Origin: JBAYIE01 sp041665785
GTDB taxonomy: Bacteria; Bacteroidota; Bacteroidia; UKL13-3
Direction: 5' to 3'
Length of the DNA: 64,000 bases
Assembly (NCBI GenBank): GCA_041665785.1
Contig: JBAYIE010000004.1
Coordinates: 1-64,000, forward strand
Shown piece after piece: positions 26,764 through 34,999 of the stretch. The notes under the pieces are model-generated. The model did not search any database. It was not told where the DNA came from and saw only the letters and a list, made by a program, of their open reading frames with translations. The number at the start of each line of letters is the position of its first letter. Within the stretch, counting starts at the first letter, position 1. The translations under genes were made by a program, and so were the position numbers.

Positions 26764-27210
26764 CTACATTAAACCATCATCGGCAAAGCTGAAATATTCC
26801 GAATCGGATATAATCAAATGATCCATAACCATAATTTCAAGCAAATTTCCTGCATCTTTCAGTTTTTTGGTAATGGCAAGATCGGCTGAACTTGGTTTCA
26901 TATTCCCGCTTGGGTGGTTGTGAGCCAAAACAATACTATGCGCACCCGTATTTAATGCGGTTGTAAATATGACTTTACTATCTACTACAGTTCCAGAGCA
27001 GCCACCCTCAGAAACTTTGTAGTACCCTACAACCTTATTATTTCTGTTAAGGCAAAGCATATGGAATTCTTCTTTCCAATTGATTGTTGAAGGGTCAAAA
27101 CATTGCATTAAAACTGTATGGCAGTCCTTTGAGTTTAATACCTGGACTAAATCCCGTTTGAGGGTTTGCGGTTCAAAAGCAACTGAAATTTTAATTTGTG
27201 GAATTATCAT
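26764..27210 (-). CDS. RadC-like JAB/MPN domain protein
   Basis: 148 residues covering the RadC C-terminal JAB1/MPN+ domain only, without the helix-hairpin-helix region of full-length RadC. The metal motif is complete: VLAHNHPSGNMKPSSADLAITK, followed by MDHLIISDSEYFSF. RadC-like proteins of this short form are common on plasmids, ICEs and phages. Their role is unsettled; they were once linked to DNA repair. It follows the ArdC-like gene with a 4-nt overlap. Confidence 0.85.
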   Translation of the reverse strand: MIIPQIKISVAFEPQTLKRDLVQVLNSKDCHTVLMQCFDPSTINWKEEFHMLCLNRNNKVVGYYKVSEGGCSGTVVDSKVIFTTALNTGAHSIVLAHNHPSGNMKPSSADLAITKKLKDAGNLLEIMVMDHLIISDSEYFSFADDGLM

Positions 27211-27548
27211 TTCTCTGATCTCCTTTCAACTTGGGCGTTGCTGAATAGGTAGCAAATAGGGTAATACTCGTATTTGTCGGTTTCTTCTGTCTTTTCAACC
27301 TTTTGCACTTCCTTAGGTTTTGCCCAAACAATAAAGGCCTTTTCTCCTTTTCTGACTGCGTAACCGTCCTTTAACCATTGGTTAAAGGTTCTGAATTCTT
27401 GATGTTCACCTTGTCTGTAATGCGCTATAATAGCCTCGTTAATGCTATTGAATTCTCCTTCTTTCACTTTCTCGGATACTGAACCGGATAAGTCTTTTAA
27501 GAATTGGCGTTTTTGTTGAATTGGGGTTTTAGCTATATTTGTACTCAT
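27207..27548 (-). CDS. ArdC N-terminal-like protein
   Basis: 113 residues resembling the single-stranded-DNA-binding N-terminal domain of ArdC antirestriction proteins and related conjugation proteins: AHYRQGEHQEFRTFNQWLKDGYAVRKGEKAFIVWAKP then YYPICYLFSNAQV. The metalloprotease part of ArdC is absent. A role in protecting incoming DNA is possible. A 17-bp leader identical to that of the upstream gene lies 4 nt before the ATG. Confidence 0.6.
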   Translation of the reverse strand: MSTNIAKTPIQQKRQFLKDLSGSVSEKVKEGEFNSINEAIIAHYRQGEHQEFRTFNQWLKDGYAVRKGEKAFIVWAKPKEVQKVEKTEETDKYEYYPICYLFSNAQVERRSEK

Positions 27549-27552
27549 GATT

Positions 27553-27569
27553 CTGTTTTTTGAATGACA
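27553..27569 (-). repeat. 17-bp leader repeat, copy 1
   Basis: On the minus strand TGTCATTCAAAAAACAG stands directly before the ArdC-like start codon and is repeated exactly at 28029-28045 before the next gene upstream. It may hold a translation or regulatory signal that was duplicated with the cassette. Confidence 0.5.
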
Positions 27570-27623
27570 TTAAGGAATAGAATTTAACGCCCGAAAGCTC
27601 ACGCGATCGGGCGTTTTTGTTAC

Positions 27624-28028
27624 TTAAATTTGGAAAGCAATAATTTGGTTTTCAAACTCTACAACCTGTTTTTTGATTTCATCAGTAATCTGACCAATTA
27701 CAGATTTAATGATCAGGGGGTTTGATGTTTCAAAGCTGTTTCCATCAGCATCCCTCATATTCAGGCGTTGGCTATGACCATCGGAACTGAATTTAAAGTT
27801 TTCAAGTTTTCGCTGACTCTCAACGAATTTTTCATGTTTCTCACACAAATAGGAAAGCTCCTCTTGTTTAGCTTTTCGTTGCTGAACAGTAAGTACCTGT
27901 TTTGGCGTTGGTTCATCAATTTTACCGCTAGGGGTTACCTTAGCGTTTGATTTTTCAACTGTTAATTTTTGGCTTGGATTTACCGCAGCAGTTCCTTGAA
28001 CTGGTTCGGCAGTTGTTTGATTTTTCAT
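27624..28028 (-). CDS. Hypothetical protein of the RadC/ArdC cassette
   Basis: 134 residues from ATG 28028 (MKNQTTAEP); the frame extends 6 codons more to a TTG that lies within a repeated leader, so the ATG is preferred. The first 60 residues are low-complexity (P, T, K, Q), followed by a coiled-coil-like part (QQRKAKQEELSYLCEKHEKFVESQRKLENF). No family recognised. It heads a three-gene cassette. Confidence 0.5.
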   Translation of the reverse strand: MKNQTTAEPVQGTAAVNPSQKLTVEKSNAKVTPSGKIDEPTPKQVLTVQQRKAKQEELSYLCEKHEKFVESQRKLENFKFSSDGHSQRLNMRDADGNSFETSNPLIIKSVIGQITDEIKKQVVEFENQIIAFQI

Positions 28029-28045
28029 CTGTTTTTTGAATGACA
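28029..28045 (-). repeat. 17-bp leader repeat, copy 2
   Basis: Exact copy of 27553-27569 immediately before ATG 28028. The shared leader argues that the two cassette genes are expressed under the same translational or regulatory signal. Confidence 0.5.
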
Positions 28046-28046
28046 A

Positions 28047-28442
28047 TGTAAAGATACTCCGAAAGCCCTGTATTTACAAGTGTTTGCAAGGTTTTTGTAT
28101 AATTTTATTAACTTTAAAATATTGATAATCAATACATTATATATAGCATTCTGCAAATGGCATAATAAAAACAGCTATTTATTTGGTATTCAGTTATATA
28201 TATCCTGTTTAATTGACTTTTCAAAAAGTCATCACACGGAAGAACCCGCCCACGCGCTGTGCGTCGGAAGCAATTGTAAACGCAAAATGTAGAAAAAAAT
28301 GGACAGCGGTTTAGGGGTGCGCTTCGCGCTGTCCCACTACTGACGCGGGTTTGGTGGTGTGTTGGGTGCATAGCACGCCTATTAATGCAAGCAAATACCC
28401 TCAGGTATGTCACGCTTGCCGGTATATGATGCAATTGTTAAA
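28047..28442. other. Intergenic region upstream of the RadC/ArdC cassette
   Basis: About 400 bp without a convincing gene. The left half is very AT-rich and probably holds the cassette promoter. The right half is GC-richer with an 8-bp stem GGACAGCG/CGCTGTCC and words such as GTGCGCTTCGCGC unlike the flanking phage DNA. It ends in the interspersed repeat. Confidence 0.5.
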
Positions 28443-28504
28443 GCGTTAGGGATAGGATAAGGTTACCGTGTAACCAAGATAGCCCGACCGAAGGGAACGC
28501 CCTA
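28443..28504 (-). repeat. Interspersed intergenic repeat, copy 3 (short form, inside prophage)
   Basis: On the minus strand this runs TAGGGCGTTCCCTTCGGTCG then GGCT, a GGTTAC/GTAACC hairpin, and ends TATCCCTAACGC. These are the same end modules as copies 1 and 2 (GGGCG..CCC, GGTCGGRCT, ATCCCTNRCGC) with a different, shorter central hairpin. It begins exactly at the terminase stop codon. Confidence 0.7.
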
Positions 28505-30145
28505 TTGTTTCATCCCTATTAATCCAATATGGCCAGACATCTCTTCCATATTATCTCTAAACTTTGAGAAGTAAAGGATATCAAAGCAATCTGTTATATG
28601 TGTTGCTTGTTGCTGTGGTATTACCCGACTACGTTCGGAGCTCTTGTCCTTTTGAAGTTCCCCTGATGATATCTTAATTGGGGTATTATACATTGCTATC
28701 AGTAGGTTCGGGCAATTCTCCTCGTTAATTCGCACCTTAGGTAAGCGTCGCTCATTACCCGAGAGAGCTATGTTAAGGAATTCATACTTATCCCGGTGCC
28801 CTGGATTCTCATCAAATGACATTAGCCTAGGATGCCACCCTTTATCATATAGTAATCGCTGTACCAGTTCGGCATAGGTTTCTTTTGAGTTAGCAACTGA
28901 TGTGTTCCCGTTGCGATCATAGTACACATATATTGTTCTAGCTGTGTGCAGGCTATAGTAATCGCTGAATTTATCTATTAAGTTATGAATAATCTCGTCA
29001 TCTTCACGAAGAGCATAAAACTCCTTGAGTATGTTGTACCGGGAGCTTTCCTTATCCTCCTGCCCTACCAATAGGCTGTTGATTTTACCCCAATCAATAA
29101 CTATATCCAATGGCTGATCAGGATTGCAGTCAAGGTCGGCCACTGATTTATCCTTATCATCGGGAAGTTCGGCAGGGAACTTGTCTAGGTAGGTATAATT
29201 AAAGTCTGTATAAAAGTTGGCTTGTGATAGTTTATGATAAAACCTATCTCCCTTTTCCAGTCCCTTTGGCCGGCGGTTAAGGATAGATGTTTCAAAAACA
29301 AAGTCTGGTAGTAAGCGGCGTTGAGTCTCTATGTACTCCTTGCCAAGCATATCAATATTGTCAAAACTTGTTGCTTCCATATAATGAAACAAATCGCTTC
29401 GAAGGGTATGTATTTGACGTTGATATCGGGCAATATCCTTAGCAAGATGAATCCTGTATGTTTCGGAGGTGCTTAAATTCATGCTGATCCTGCGCTCCTG
29501 GATTAATAGTTGCAGCTGCTCAATTAACTGAACGGCATCTGGATCACAGTTCTCTTCAGATTTTAAAATCCACTGTGCCTCCGGAGTGGTTGGCATGTCG
29601 GTAGTCCATGTTTGCATGCGGTACTCGATCTTATCTTCATACTGGATCATACCTCGGAGAGTGGGCATGATAGATTCATCCAAGTCTTCCTTATCTAGTA
29701 GTTTTGCCTCATCACCATGCAGGGATTGAAGATTTAAACCATTGGAATCGTTTTTACGGTCCTGGCTGCTCATAGATATTATTGCACCGGTAAACCAGTG
29801 AATAACATGCTCCCAATCATCAGGAGCCTCCTGTGGCATGTCAAAACGAAGTTTCTTATCGGCTTTTTTACCAATTACATAGTGAATTCCCTCTTTAAAC
29901 CCAAGTATTGTCCAACCAACTTTAATTGCAGGTAATGTCCGGGTTTTGGTTTGCTTATAGGTTTTGGAAAGCAGCCCATTATTGGAATATGGCATTTGAA
30001 TGCAACAATTGGCCATTCTAGGCGCGATTACTCCGGTAGATTTACCAGTACCACGACCGGCAACATCAGTCAATATTTTAGCATAAACCATAAGCGCCCT
30101 GAGCTGCATACGGTTATAGTGCACTCTGACTTGGTTATTCTCCAT
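28502..30145 (-). CDS. terL: Terminase large subunit
   Basis: 547 residues from ATG 30145 (MENNQVRVHYNRM), which overlaps the previous gene by 11 nt. It powers DNA packaging and cuts concatemers. The ATPase domain shows Walker A AGRGTGKST near residue 31 and a Walker B-like LHGDEAKLL near residue 160. The nuclease half contains LDIVIDWGKINSLLVGQ (an acidic RNase H-fold residue) and later TIYVYYDRNG. Length is normal for the family. The stop codon touches an interspersed repeat. Confidence 0.82.
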   Translation of the reverse strand: MENNQVRVHYNRMQLRALMVYAKILTDVAGRGTGKSTGVIAPRMANCCIQMPYSNNGLLSKTYKQTKTRTLPAIKVGWTILGFKEGIHYVIGKKADKKLRFDMPQEAPDDWEHVIHWFTGAIISMSSQDRKNDSNGLNLQSLHGDEAKLLDKEDLDESIMPTLRGMIQYEDKIEYRMQTWTTDMPTTPEAQWILKSEENCDPDAVQLIEQLQLLIQERRISMNLSTSETYRIHLAKDIARYQRQIHTLRSDLFHYMEATSFDNIDMLGKEYIETQRRLLPDFVFETSILNRRPKGLEKGDRFYHKLSQANFYTDFNYTYLDKFPAELPDDKDKSVADLDCNPDQPLDIVIDWGKINSLLVGQEDKESSRYNILKEFYALREDDEIIHNLIDKFSDYYSLHTARTIYVYYDRNGNTSVANSKETYAELVQRLLYDKGWHPRLMSFDENPGHRDKYEFLNIALSGNERRLPKVRINEENCPNLLIAMYNTPIKISSGELQKDKSSERSRVIPQQQATHITDCFDILYFSKFRDNMEEMSGHIGLIGMKQ

Positions 30146-30731
30146 TTGCTTCTGTAAATTCAGCATCCTCAGCAAAATCAGATAGGTTTTTGCGTCGTTG
30201 CACTTTGTTCCACAGGTCCGATACTTCGGAAGCGGGGATTCTCTTTACTCCAAGTATTTCCGGATCATACATAATAACCGGTTGTACAGCCAAACGTAAT
30301 TCTTCCCAGTCAGGCATATCAATAGGATCGTGAGATGGATCCAGGTACTTTTGAATGATTGCCTCCAGTTGGGCAACTTCTTTGTATTTACCTTCAGCAG
30401 CTGCAGCATAGGATTGTTTCTTAAGAAACTCAATCCGGATAATGCGCTCATAAGCGCGATTTGACTGCTTCATTTTGCCAAAAAACATCTCCGCACAACG
30501 TAAGTCCTGCCTAGCGCTGGTGTCGTTTAATGAATACCGAATTTTAAACAATTCACGAACGAACTCCATCCCTTTGTGGTGATATTTCATTGTAAGTTCA
30601 TGGGCCGTATTCCAGCGGTCAAAACTATCAACCAAATCCTGAGGGAACTGATCATAAGAGTGCCCTTTTTGAAACAGGCGAATTGCCCGTTCTACTTTCT
30701 TATCCATATGGATTATCGATGGTTCAGGCAT
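30135..30731 (-). CDS. Hypothetical phage protein of the packaging module
   Basis: 198 residues, helical and charged, with a long likely coiled region (LRCAEMFFGKMKQSNRAYERIIRIEFLKK). It lies between the small and large terminase genes with overlaps on both sides (8 and 11 nt). It may assist terminase; no family recognised. Confidence 0.55.
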   Translation of the reverse strand: MPEPSIIHMDKKVERAIRLFQKGHSYDQFPQDLVDSFDRWNTAHELTMKYHHKGMEFVRELFKIRYSLNDTSARQDLRCAEMFFGKMKQSNRAYERIIRIEFLKKQSYAAAAEGKYKEVAQLEAIIQKYLDPSHDPIDMPDWEELRLAVQPVIMYDPEILGVKRIPASEVSDLWNKVQRRKNLSDFAEDAEFTEANGE

Positions 30732-31020
30732 CAGGACGGATTTGTTTAAGGTATTGCACTTGCTTTGAGAATATTTTCAGCATTTCAGTTTGTGCAGGTC
30801 CGGATCCGCTGACTGCTGAATCAAATATGGAATTTCGGATAGTGAGCTGAGCCTTGAGGGTACCACGTTGAAAGGCCTGTACGGCAGGATGAGAGTCCAT
30901 GCTGAAGATTCTTTCAAAACGAGGCTCATCTACACCTAGGATGGCAGCAATTTCCTTGATAAGGAAACCCCGACTGGCAAAGTTTTCTATTTCCTGGAGT
31001 TGTTCCTGGCTAATTTGCAT
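30724..31020 (-). CDS. Putative terminase small subunit
   Basis: 98 residues with a helix-turn-helix-like N-terminus (IENFASRGFLIKEIAAILGVDEPRFERIF), followed by AFQRGTLKAQLTIRNSIFDSAVSGSGPAQTEMLKIF, the layout of short DNA-recognition subunits of Bacteroidota phage terminases. Its position two genes before terL supports this. Confidence 0.65.
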   Translation of the reverse strand: MQISQEQLQEIENFASRGFLIKEIAAILGVDEPRFERIFSMDSHPAVQAFQRGTLKAQLTIRNSIFDSAVSGSGPAQTEMLKIFSKQVQYLKQIRPDA

Positions 31021-31565
31021 ACAATGATATTATTGAGAAAGTCTATGGTTTTTTGTACTGTTTGATGATCGAAAATCACAGTTCCGGCCTCCAATTTATT
31101 GTTCCGGTTGAGATTCATGCTACTTACGATAGCCGCATACTTTCCGGATATTGACTTAATTACGATCATCTTGGCATGGCATGGATAAAAAACAAACCGG
31201 GTTGCGAGTTTTTCCGCTATCTGAATTTCAGCCGGCTTTACAGATCGGATATGATCACTGCAAATGATGTGTAAGTCTACAATATCTCCGGAATGCTTGC
31301 GATGACTGATATTACGCATGGCAAGTTCAGATATTCCGTAAATTGTAAGATAAAGTTCACTGGGCCCAAACTTATCCAAGATGAAATTCATAAGTTGATA
31401 GCTGCTGAATTTGGCATCAGAAATGAATAGTTGGGAGCGATCCATGCTCATAGATTCAAATCTAGCATAAGCCTGAGAGTCCATGGATCGCATTGACTCT
31501 ACTGCTTGAAATATTGATTCCCTTCCAGCAACCACTTTTGTTGTGTCAAACTTGAATAGGGCCAT
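30987..31565 (-). CDS. Phospholipase-D-like (PLD) domain protein
   Basis: 192 residues from ATG 31565 (MALFKFDTTKVVAG). The C-terminal part has one HKD-type motif in relaxed form: CHAKMIVIKSISGKYAAIVSSMNLNRNNKLEAG, in which H and K are spaced as in HxK(x)4D-type active sites but the downstream acidic residue is replaced by a Ser/Gly-rich turn. PLD-fold proteins with a single motif act as dimeric nucleases or phosphodiesterases. Placed in the terminase module, it could be a packaging-associated nuclease. Overlaps both neighbours. Confidence 0.6.
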   Translation of the reverse strand: MALFKFDTTKVVAGRESIFQAVESMRSMDSQAYARFESMSMDRSQLFISDAKFSSYQLMNFILDKFGPSELYLTIYGISELAMRNISHRKHSGDIVDLHIICSDHIRSVKPAEIQIAEKLATRFVFYPCHAKMIVIKSISGKYAAIVSSMNLNRNNKLEAGTVIFDHQTVQKTIDFLNNIIVCKLARNNSRK

Positions 31566-32181
31566 CGAGTGTTGATTCAATTTTAGCCAGGCATATTTCC
31601 CAGGCTGTTTTCTTTTTAATAAGATTCGCAATCTCCTGATCACTCAAATTCTCGCTTTTTAGCTGCTTATTGATTCTGGATATATAAGTTGGTACGTTCT
31701 TACACAGGTTAACCACATCTCGAATGGTTTTGGGTTGAAATTCTTCCTGGGCTGTGTCCGGAGGTAAGGAGCCATGCTCCTGATAATAATCTAGTTTTTC
31801 CCAGCATTCATCAACTATCTGGTCGAGTTCGTCAATTTTCAAGCAAGCATCGAATCGTTCTTCGTCTGTTTTGTATTGCTCAAGTCGAGCATGCAATGCA
31901 GCCATTTCTTTGAAGGAACGGGCCTTTAAATCGTAAATAGGAATAAGTTCAACTGCAGTTCCGGTTCGCTCTGTTTTTATTACCTGAGGTGTGACCTTGG
32001 CCGGTTTAAAGGTTTTCGATCCGATATCTTGAAGTGATTGTAAAAGCTTGGTGCGGGTAAATCGGTTTTCCCCTGACTCAAATAACTTCAGTGTTGTGGT
32101 AGATCCACCATGGCGAGCAAAAAGGAGTACCCCATCGGTGTACTTGCGATCGGGGTCATTCAACCATTGTGCAATTGTCAT
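31546..32181 (-). CDS. Hypothetical phage protein
   Basis: 211 residues from ATG 32181 (MTIAQWLNDPDRKYTDGVLLFARHG). The opening motif is one I associate with small Bacteroidota phage proteins near terminase genes; the rest is helical (EMAALHARLEQYKTDEERFDACLK). Function unknown. It overlaps the PLD-like gene by 20 nt. Confidence 0.55.
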   Translation of the reverse strand: MTIAQWLNDPDRKYTDGVLLFARHGGSTTTLKLFESGENRFTRTKLLQSLQDIGSKTFKPAKVTPQVIKTERTGTAVELIPIYDLKARSFKEMAALHARLEQYKTDEERFDACLKIDELDQIVDECWEKLDYYQEHGSLPPDTAQEEFQPKTIRDVVNLCKNVPTYISRINKQLKSENLSDQEIANLIKKKTAWEICLAKIESTLDGPIQV

Positions 32182-32226
32182 CTTACCAAAGGTCGTAAAC
32201 GACAATTGCAGGTTAAAGGACAGTGA

Positions 32227-32451
32227 TTATTTACGATGCATTTTCCAAACCTTATCTGGATAACCTTTTACTGGTTGGCTTTCAAACCCCCAATTGGAAA
32301 GCGATTCATCAAGTTCATTGAGAGAAACGTAATCATTGAGTCCAGTATTAGCCACTTCTTGAATCTCTGTGGTAAGGATGATCTCATCGAATGATTGTGC
32401 CTTTTCGAATTTTGAATCGATAAATTGTGCCAGCTTTGCTTTATTCTCCAT
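32227..32451 (-). CDS. Small hypothetical phage protein
   Basis: 74 residues from ATG 32451 (MENKAKLAQF); a further in-frame start at 32481 is possible. Acidic, likely soluble, no family recognised. It follows a terminator and long inverted repeat, so it may be the first gene of the packaging transcript. Confidence 0.5.
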   Translation of the reverse strand: MENKAKLAQFIDSKFEKAQSFDEIILTTEIQEVANTGLNDYVSLNELDESLSNWGFESQPVKGYPDKVWKMHRK

Positions 32452-32477
32452 AATATATGGCGTTAGGGTGTTGCTGT

Positions 32478-32563
32478 CCAATTACTCATAGAGTAAGAGC
32501 GCCCTCCTTACGGTTTAGGCCACCCTAACATAATGCCTTGGCAAATGTTGGATGAGTAATTGA
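32478..32563. repeat. Long inverted repeat
   Basis: CAATTACTCAT near 32480 is mirrored by ATGAGTAATTG near 32551, enclosing about 60 nt. The arms could form a large stem-loop upstream of the packaging genes. Confidence 0.45.
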
Positions 32564-32582
32564 ACAGCGAAGCAAACGTAAT

Positions 32583-32612
32583 AAAAAAGGCCCGGATTAC
32601 TCCGAGCCTTTT
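32583..32612 (-). terminator. Terminator after the head-gene operon
   Basis: On the minus strand AAGGCTCGGAGTAATCCGGG then CCTT forms a stem with a short loop followed by a T-run (CCTTTTTTAT). It lies 32 nt after the stop of the 68-residue gene and would separate the head genes from the packaging genes. Confidence 0.7.
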
Positions 32613-32643
32613 CAACTAAAAAAACCAAATTATGAATCAACTA

Positions 32644-32850
32644 CTACTCAGCAGTCTGCTTTTTGGTACTGGCCGGTTTTGCCGGTTTCTCCTTCAAGTA
32701 AGGGAATCCTTGCTTTACCAAGCCATCTGCAGCCGGAAGTGAAAGTTCGCTCATATCGATATTTCCCCACTTGGGGAAATGACCATGGATATGAGCGCCA
32801 ACCACTTCGTATTTGGCAGCAACTTCAGGTTTCAATTTTTTTCTACTCAT
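32644..32850 (-). CDS. Small hypothetical phage protein
   Basis: 68 residues, basic at both ends (MSRKKLKPEV... STKKQTAE), with a central HIHGHFPKWGNIDMSELSLPAADGLVKQGFPYL. Last gene before the terminator in the head/tail-tube block. Function unknown. Confidence 0.5.
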   Translation of the reverse strand: MSRKKLKPEVAAKYEVVGAHIHGHFPKWGNIDMSELSLPAADGLVKQGFPYLKEKPAKPASTKKQTAE

Positions 32851-32863
32851 GGTTTACAAATGC

Positions 32864-33400
32864 TTAAGCACCTGGCTCTACAGGAATAACGGCATCATAT
32901 ACGCGAGGTGAGTATCCATCATATGAGAATGTAATTTCCATTCCCCACTCATCTCCGGATTTTCCACCCCATGTCAGGCGGAAACTTTTCACAAATGCCG
33001 GTGAATGTTTATCACCAATTTGAAGAATCAAATCGTCGTTCTTGTTAGGAACCAAGCCAATCAGATCCTCATTTTGAAGTAATTCCAACAAACCGCGTGT
33101 TGTGGCATCATCGCCTGGATAAAAAAGTTTTACTTCAGTATCGGCTGCAACGAATTTCTGATCGCCTACCGATTTGGTTTCGATCATCCCTTTGTTTGGA
33201 GCGCAATAAAACTGGATAAACTTCTTGCCGGTTTTCATTACATGCGCTGTGGCAATATTTACCCTTTCGGCAAGTGTAGCTGGAGCTGCACTCGGAGCCT
33301 GAAGGGTAAGGATATCATCGATTTTGGCTATGTAGGCATAGCGGGGCAATCCGGCGCGGGGGGTGGATGTCCCTGGGTTGGTTAAATCTGCTAAATCCAT
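32864..33400 (-). CDS. Putative major tail (tube) protein
   Basis: 178 residues, beta-rich, soluble. It includes a segment VKSFRLTWGGKSGDEWGMEITFSYDGYSP near the end typical of beta-sandwich virion proteins. Position two genes after the capsid, size and composition suggest the tail tube subunit; this is inference because no diagnostic motif is visible. Confidence 0.45.
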   Translation of the reverse strand: MDLADLTNPGTSTPRAGLPRYAYIAKIDDILTLQAPSAAPATLAERVNIATAHVMKTGKKFIQFYCAPNKGMIETKSVGDQKFVAADTEVKLFYPGDDATTRGLLELLQNEDLIGLVPNKNDDLILQIGDKHSPAFVKSFRLTWGGKSGDEWGMEITFSYDGYSPRVYDAVIPVEPGA

Positions 33401-33777
33401 TATTTGGATCCTCCTTCCTTTAAAGTGAGAATTTGTTGACCTTCAATTTTCAGGATTGATCTTGCAGCGTCAATGTTTTCTGCAAGATCCTGGGCTGAGT
33501 ACTTTTTACCCCCAACGCGTGCACCACTATTAATGGTATACGTATCGCGGCCGATATCAACAGTGAGTTTTGCAGATGAAGCCTTAGCTCCGCTCTCCAG
33601 TTTGCTCACATGTTTATTCAGGCCATCCATAATCTCACCCATGGCGAAAGCCTCCTGCTTCAATGATGTTATTTCAGACTCCTGAATACCAATTTTAGTA
33701 TTCAGTTCATCGATAACAACTAACGCCTGCTCCAGAGTCTCTGGAGCAGCGTTAGGTTCGTTTAATTTCTTTCCCAT
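33400..33777 (-). CDS. Small coiled-coil phage protein
   Basis: 125 residues with a predicted coiled coil (LVVIDELNTKIGIQESEITSLKQ...LNKHVSKLES) and a beta-prone C-terminus (LTVDIGRDTYTINSGARVGG). It lies directly after the capsid gene and abuts the next gene. It may be a decoration or head-completion protein; not assigned. Confidence 0.5.
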   Translation of the reverse strand: MGKKLNEPNAAPETLEQALVVIDELNTKIGIQESEITSLKQEAFAMGEIMDGLNKHVSKLESGAKASSAKLTVDIGRDTYTINSGARVGGKKYSAQDLAENIDAARSILKIEGQQILTLKEGGSK

Positions 33778-33781
33778 AGTT

Positions 33782-34999
33782 TTAGGCTTGGTCGTTTACG
33801 TACAGATTTTCCAAATCAGCGATTTCAAAACCTATCAAGAATTTCGATACAGATTTTGTGCCATGCAGAGTTTCAATTGTTTTTGTAACTCCGGGCATCT
33901 CAACCAGATTGGTACCACCAATCAGATTGTCAAACTGAGTCATAATAACTCGGCCTGAAGCGCCCATCCAGTTGCATTCACGGACTTCCCATTTGTTACC
34001 TGTTCCATAGAGATACTTACGTCCATCACCAGTTTGGGATGTGGCAGTTGCTCCAAATACGTCACGCTCATGATTGATATAGTGACGGAAAACATCCGGT
34101 CCAACTCTTACAATTCCTCCAACTTTACGATGTGCTGCAGTCATATCATTGTACATCACTTCCAGTTTGTCCAGAGCATTTGATGCCGAAATTGCTCCAG
34201 TGGTAATTGGGGTAATATTGGCTGCTGTGATTTCATCAGCAATCAAAGTGCCGATTCCAGTACACGTTACTGACTCATTTACCTTAGACCATTTTGCCGG
34301 ATGCGTAGTGGGTGATTGACCAGCTGTGGTATCGGCTAATAGTTTATAGATATCTTCGTCATCGCCAAATGTTTTATACTGAGGCACAGCAGCATCATAG
34401 GTGTATTCAGCACCTGCATCCCAGGCTGCGGCATCTCCGCCGTAATCAGCCAAGTATGAATTGTCGTTTATTTCAGCTGCAAGTTTTGCCATTTCCTTTT
34501 GCCACACCCACTGTGCAAATGGAATTTGAATGGCTCCCGGTACCATCATATCAGACATGAAAGATTCAAGAAGTTCATCAGGCACTATATCGAAAATCTT
34601 CATTGCGTCATAGACAAATAATTTACGACCTGACCAATTGCGCTGGGTACCTGCTCTTGTTTCTACATTGTAATTTAATGGTCGGAGTCCACCTTGTGCT
34701 GTAAATTTAGGTAAGAGTTTTCCATGCCTTGAAACCATTCGGTCAACTGCCATATCTTTAAAAATGTCAAGATCGTTGAGCATTTGGGCAAGCATCTTCT
34801 TTGAATTTAATCCAGCCCATTTAGCAATGGCCGCTACATCGGTCGATGGCCCCATTGTGATTACACCCTGCATTGGTGAAGCCAACGAAGCCAAGGCTGT
34901 AACCCCCAGTATGGATAGTGCCGGATGGATACCGGTCTGATTTGCGAATGCTAAGCCAATTCCAAGAATCAGCACTAGCGCGATTATTACTTTTTTCAT
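33782..34999 (-). CDS. Major capsid protein candidate with hydrophobic N-terminus
   Basis: 405 residues. Position immediately after the head protease-scaffold gene, length and segments such as QIPFAQWVWQKEMAKLAAEIND, EVMYNDMTAAHRKVGGIVRVGPDVFRHYI and FLIGFEIADLENLYVND fit an HK97-fold major capsid protein of the Bacteroidota phage type. Odd feature: the first 45 residues (MKKVIIALVLILGIGLAFA and further hydrophobic stretch) look like a signal peptide or membrane segment, unexpected in a capsid subunit. It may be removed by the head protease. Starts 1 nt within the protease stop codon. Confidence 0.68.
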   Translation of the reverse strand: MKKVIIALVLILGIGLAFANQTGIHPALSILGVTALASLASPMQGVITMGPSTDVAAIAKWAGLNSKKMLAQMLNDLDIFKDMAVDRMVSRHGKLLPKFTAQGGLRPLNYNVETRAGTQRNWSGRKLFVYDAMKIFDIVPDELLESFMSDMMVPGAIQIPFAQWVWQKEMAKLAAEINDNSYLADYGGDAAAWDAGAEYTYDAAVPQYKTFGDDEDIYKLLADTTAGQSPTTHPAKWSKVNESVTCTGIGTLIADEITAANITPITTGAISASNALDKLEVMYNDMTAAHRKVGGIVRVGPDVFRHYINHERDVFGATATSQTGDGRKYLYGTGNKWEVRECNWMGASGRVIMTQFDNLIGGTNLVEMPGVTKTIETLHGTKSVSKFLIGFEIADLENLYVNDQA

